This document shows, one piece after another, positions 61,322 to 64,000 of a stretch of DNA of 64,000 nucleotides. Made by a program: the position numbers and the translations under genes. Under the pieces are notes generated by a model. The model did not search any database, had not been told where the DNA came from, and worked only from the letters and a program-made list of their open reading frames with translations. The stretch is from Rubrivivax sp. Its GTDB lineage: Bacteria; Pseudomonadota; Gammaproteobacteria; Burkholderiales; Burkholderiaceae_C. Position 1 is the stretch's first letter; every line of letters starts with the position of its first letter. The DNA lies in contig SEFA01000016.1 of assembly GCA_004210455.1 (NCBI GenBank), forward strand, positions 27,472 through 91,471. The letters are read 5' to 3'.

Positions 61322-64000
61322 TCAGCCCTGCAGGGTCGGAGCCGCGGGGGGCTCGGGATTCATCGGGGGCGCGGCCTTCGCGGCGCGCTTGACCGCGCGG
61401 CGCGTCATCACGCGCTGGCGCAGCCGCTCCATCGTCACGAAGACGACCGGCGTCGTGTACAGCGTGAGCACCTGGCTGAGGATCAGGCCGCCGACGATGG
61501 CGATGCCCAAAGGCTTGCGCAGTTCGGCGCCGTCGCCGCTGCCCAGGGCGAGCGGCACCGCGCCGAAGATCGCGGCGAAGGTCGTCATCAGGATCGGACG
61601 CAGCCGCAGCTTCGCGGCGCGGAAGATCGCCGCGCCGGCCGTGAGGTGCGCCGTGGTGCGCTGCCGCGCGATGGCGAAGTCGATCATCATGATCGCGTTC
61701 TTCTTGACGATGCCGATCAGCAGGATCACGCCGATCAACGCGATGATGGAGAACTCCGTGTTGAACATCATCAGCGCGAGCAGCGCGCCCACGCCCGCCG
61801 ACGGCAGGGTGGAGAGGATGGTCACCGGGTGGACCAGGCTCTCGTAGAGCATGCCCAGCACGAGGTAGATGGCGATGATGGCCGCGCCGATGAGGATGGG
61901 CTGCGACTTGAGCGCGTCCTGGAACGCATTGGCGGTGCCCGCGAAGGTGCCGCGCACCGACACCGGCACGCCCAGCTCCGACATCGCGTTGTTGATGGCG
62001 TCGGTGGCCTGCGAGAGCGAGACCCCCTCGGGCAGGTTGAAGCTGATCGTCGACGCCGGCGAGCCGCTCTGGTGATTCACCGACAGCGGCGTGTTGGTCG
62101 TCTCGACGCGGCTGAAGGCGGACAGCGGGACCTGCGCGCCGGAACTGCTGGTGACGTAGAGCTTGCGCAGCGTCTCGGGCCCCTGCAGGTATTGCGGCGC
62201 CAGCTCCATCACCACCCGGTACTGGTTCAGCGGGTTGTAGATGACGCCGACCTGGCGCTGGCCGAAGGCGTTGTTCAGCGTCGTGTCGATGGTGCTCACC
62301 GTCACGCCCAGACGCGCCGCCGCGTCGCGGTCGATGACCAGCGAGGTCTGCACGCCCTTGTCCTGCTGGTCGGTGTTGACGTCGGTCAGCTCGTTGAGTT
62401 GCGACAGCGCGTTGCGCACGCGCGGTTCCCACTCGCGCAGGACGTCGAGATCGTCCGCCTGCAGCGTGAACTGGTACTGCGCGTTGGCCTGCCGGCCGCC
62501 GATGCGGATGTCCTGCACCGGCACCAGGAACAGGTTGGCGCCGGGCTCGTGCGCCATCTTGTCGCGCAGCCGGTTCACGACCTGGTCGGCCGAGACCTTG
62601 CGCTCCTTCAGCGGCTTGAGCGTGATGTAAAAATTCGCGCCGTTGCGCTGCCCGCCGCCGGTGTTGCCGTTGACGTTCTCGACCGCGGGGTCGGAGAGGA
62701 TGATCTCCATGAAGCGGTCGACCCGCTGGCGCATCATCTCGAAGGAGCTGCCCTGGTCCGCCTGCACACCGCCGATCAGCACGCCGGTGTCCTGCTGCGG
62801 GAAGAAGGTCTTGGGGATCGCGCCGTAGAGGTGCACATTCAGCGCGACCACCGCGACCAGCGACAGCAGTGCCACCGGCTGGTGCCGCAGCGTCCACATC
62901 AGCGAGCGGCGATAGCCACGCGCCAATGCCCGGTTGAAGCGTCCGGCGGCGCGCGCGAACCAGCCCTTGCGCTTCTTCGCGGCGCCGGGCTCGGGTTCCT
63001 TGCGCGGCTTGAGCACGCGCGAGGCCATCATCGGCGTCGTCGTCAGCGACACGACCATCGACACCAGGATGGAGGCCGACAGCACGACGGCGAATTCCCG
63101 GAACAGCCGGCCGACGACGCCGCCCATCAGCAGGATCGGAATGAACACCGCCACCAGCGACAGGCTGATCGAGATCACCGTGAAGCCGATCTCGCGCGCG
63201 CCGCGCAGCGCGGCCTCGACGGGCTTCAGCCCCTGCTCGATGTAGCGGGTGATGTTCTCCAGCACGACGATCGCGTCGTCGACGACGAAGCCGGTGGCCA
63301 CCGTCAGCGCCATCGCCGACAGGTTGTCCAGGCTGTAGCCGCACAAGTACATCACGCCGAAGGTGCCGGCCAGCGAGACCGGCACCGCGACCGCGGGCAG
63401 CAGCGTCGCGCGCCAGCTGCGCAGGAAGAGCAGCACCACGAGGATCACGAGGCCGACGGCGATCGCCATCGCGCGCTGCACCTCGTCCAGCGAGGCGCGG
63501 ATCGTGGGCGTGCGGTCGCTGATGACCTTGAGGTCGATCGCCGGCGGGATCGAGGCCTGCAGCCGCGGCAGCAGCTCGCGCACGTGCTGCACCGTCTCGA
63601 TGATGTTGGCGCCCGGCTCCTTCTGGATGAACAGCAGGATCGCCGGCTGGCCGTTGGACGCGCCGTAGTTGCGCACGTCCTGCACCGAGTCGCTCACGTC
63701 CGCCACGTCGCGCAGCCGCAGCGCGGCACCGTCGCGGTAGGACAGCACGACCGGCGCGTACTCGGCCGCGGTGCGCGCCTGGTCGTTGGCGCCGACCTGC
63801 CAGTAGCGGCCGGATTGCTCGACCGCGCCCTTGGGCCGGTTGGCGTTGGTGTTGGTGATGGCCTGGCGCACCTGGTCCAGCGAGATGCCGTTGGCCGCCA
63901 GCTTGTCCGGGTTGAGCTCGACCCGCACCGCCGGCAGCGCGCCGCCGCCGACGTTGACCTGCCCGACGCCGCCGACCTGCGCCAGCCGCTGCGCCAGCAC
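61322..64000 (-). CDS. RND multidrug efflux transporter (MdtC-like), 5' end outside the window
   Basis: The C-terminal 892 residues of an HAE1-type inner-membrane RND pump; the first 130-150 residues (TM1 and part of the porter domain) are beyond base 64000. Visible features are '[20 protein letters not shown]', the proton-relay region '[28 protein letters not shown]' with its paired aspartates, the second porter repeat, and '[20 protein letters not shown]'. '[26 protein letters not shown]' is closest to MdtB/MdtC. With the OMF downstream it should export drugs, bile-salt-like or plant compounds. Membrane fusion gene(s) would lie further upstream. Confidence 0.95.
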   Translation of the reverse strand: MLAQRLAQVGGVGQVNVGGGALPAVRVELNPDKLAANGISLDQVRQAITNTNANRPKGAVEQSGRYWQVGANDQARTAAEYAPVVLSYRDGAALRLRDVADVSDSVQDVRNYGASNGQPAILLFIQKEPGANIIETVQHVRELLPRLQASIPPAIDLKVISDRTPTIRASLDEVQRAMAIAVGLVILVVLLFLRSWRATLLPAVAVPVSLAGTFGVMYLCGYSLDNLSAMALTVATGFVVDDAIVVLENITRYIEQGLKPVEAALRGAREIGFTVISISLSLVAVFIPILLMGGVVGRLFREFAVVLSASILVSMVVSLTTTPMMASRVLKPRKEPEPGAAKKRKGWFARAAGRFNRALARGYRRSLMWTLRHQPVALLSLVAVVALNVHLYGAIPKTFFPQQDTGVLIGGVQADQGSSFEMMRQRVDRFMEIILSDPAVENVNGNTGGGQRNGANFYITLKPLKERKVSADQVVNRLRDKMAHEPGANLFLVPVQDIRIGGRQANAQYQFTLQADDLDVLREWEPRVRNALSQLNELTDVNTDQQDKGVQTSLVIDRDAAARLGVTVSTIDTTLNNAFGQRQVGVIYNPLNQYRVVMELAPQYLQGPETLRKLYVTSSSGAQVPLSAFSRVETTNTPLSVNHQSGSPASTISFNLPEGVSLSQATDAINNAMSELGVPVSVRGTFAGTANAFQDALKSQPILIGAAIIAIYLVLGMLYESLVHPVTILSTLPSAGVGALLALMMFNTEFSIIALIGVILLIGIVKKNAIMMIDFAIARQRTTAHLTAGAAIFRAAKLRLRPILMTTFAAIFGAVPLALGSGDGAELRKPLGIAIVGGLILSQVLTLYTTPVVFVTMERLRQRVMTRRAVKRAAKAAPPMNPEPPAAPTLQG

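Overview
The window is 64 kb of GC-rich bacterial chromosome with short intergenic gaps, and it looks like a betaproteobacterium of the order Burkholderiales, probably near Roseateles/Mitsuaria/Rubrivivax. The reasons are the ybeD-lipB-lipA block, a phoH-like gene followed by ybeY, a DUF1840 gene, a trimeric porin of the Burkholderiales type, a DUF3391/HD-GYP protein, and a TonB-receptor sugar locus with a flavin halogenase. No insertion sequence, phage, plasmid origin, CRISPR array or rRNA was seen. One tRNA (Leu, anticodon CAG) is present. Genus-level placement is inference.

Layout. 1-4.6 kb: tail of a LysR regulator, an SDR oxidoreductase, a secreted rhamnogalacturonan lyase lipoprotein with a Ser-Pro microsatellite linker, a LysR gene remnant and a Blc-type lipocalin. 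4.7-7.0 kb: a YtrA-like GntR regulator with an ABC-2 exporter. 7.0-7.5 kb: two tiny membrane-protein genes, one 44 codons long, behind a textbook sigma-54 promoter. 7.5-13.5 kb: an Lrp-type regulator divergent from a four-gene lysine catabolic operon (lysine 6-dehydrogenase-like, amaB-like, DUF1338/HglS-like, D-2-hydroxyglutarate dehydrogenase-like), which can be read as L-lysine to 2-oxoglutarate with the aminotransferase step supplied elsewhere. 13.5-25 kb: tRNA-Leu, then a LacI-controlled beta-glucoside locus (halogenase, divergent TonB receptor, sugar ABC importer without an ATPase, GH1 beta-glucosidase, glucokinase) with two near-identical 14-bp palindromes between the halogenase and receptor. 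25-28.5 kb: an M13 endopeptidase and a frameshifted EamA transporter. 28.5-34.6 kb: LysR, a LiuC-like enoyl-CoA hydratase, a PaaH-like dehydrogenase, an IclR regulator and a beta-ketoadipyl-CoA thiolase. 34.8-38.3 kb: a c-di-GMP module (HD-GYP, then PAS-GGDEF-EAL, translationally coupled). 38.3-43.3 kb: DUF1840, a histidine phosphatase, a sterol-desaturase homologue, a porin, ruvBA. 43.4-47.6 kb: a NarL-type two-component pair, PhoH-like ATPase, YbeY. 47.6-53.8 kb: CorA, HemB, a candidate small RNA or leader, HemJ, VanZ, a thioredoxin-like ferredoxin, a hydrolase, a D-Ala-D-Ala carboxypeptidase. 54-57.7 kb: D-amino-acid transaminase, YbeD, a Sel1 protein, LipB, LipA (lipoate synthesis). 57.9-64 kb: an M61 peptidase and an RND efflux pump whose 5' part lies outside the window.

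The parts least explained by known genes are the sigma-54-driven micro-operon at 7.0-7.5 kb, the terminator-ended RNA upstream of hemJ (49.85-49.96 kb), the flavin halogenase sharing operators with a sugar receptor, and several strong inverted repeats (13.69, 31.86, 33.12 kb). All functions are read from sequence by eye; no database search was run.
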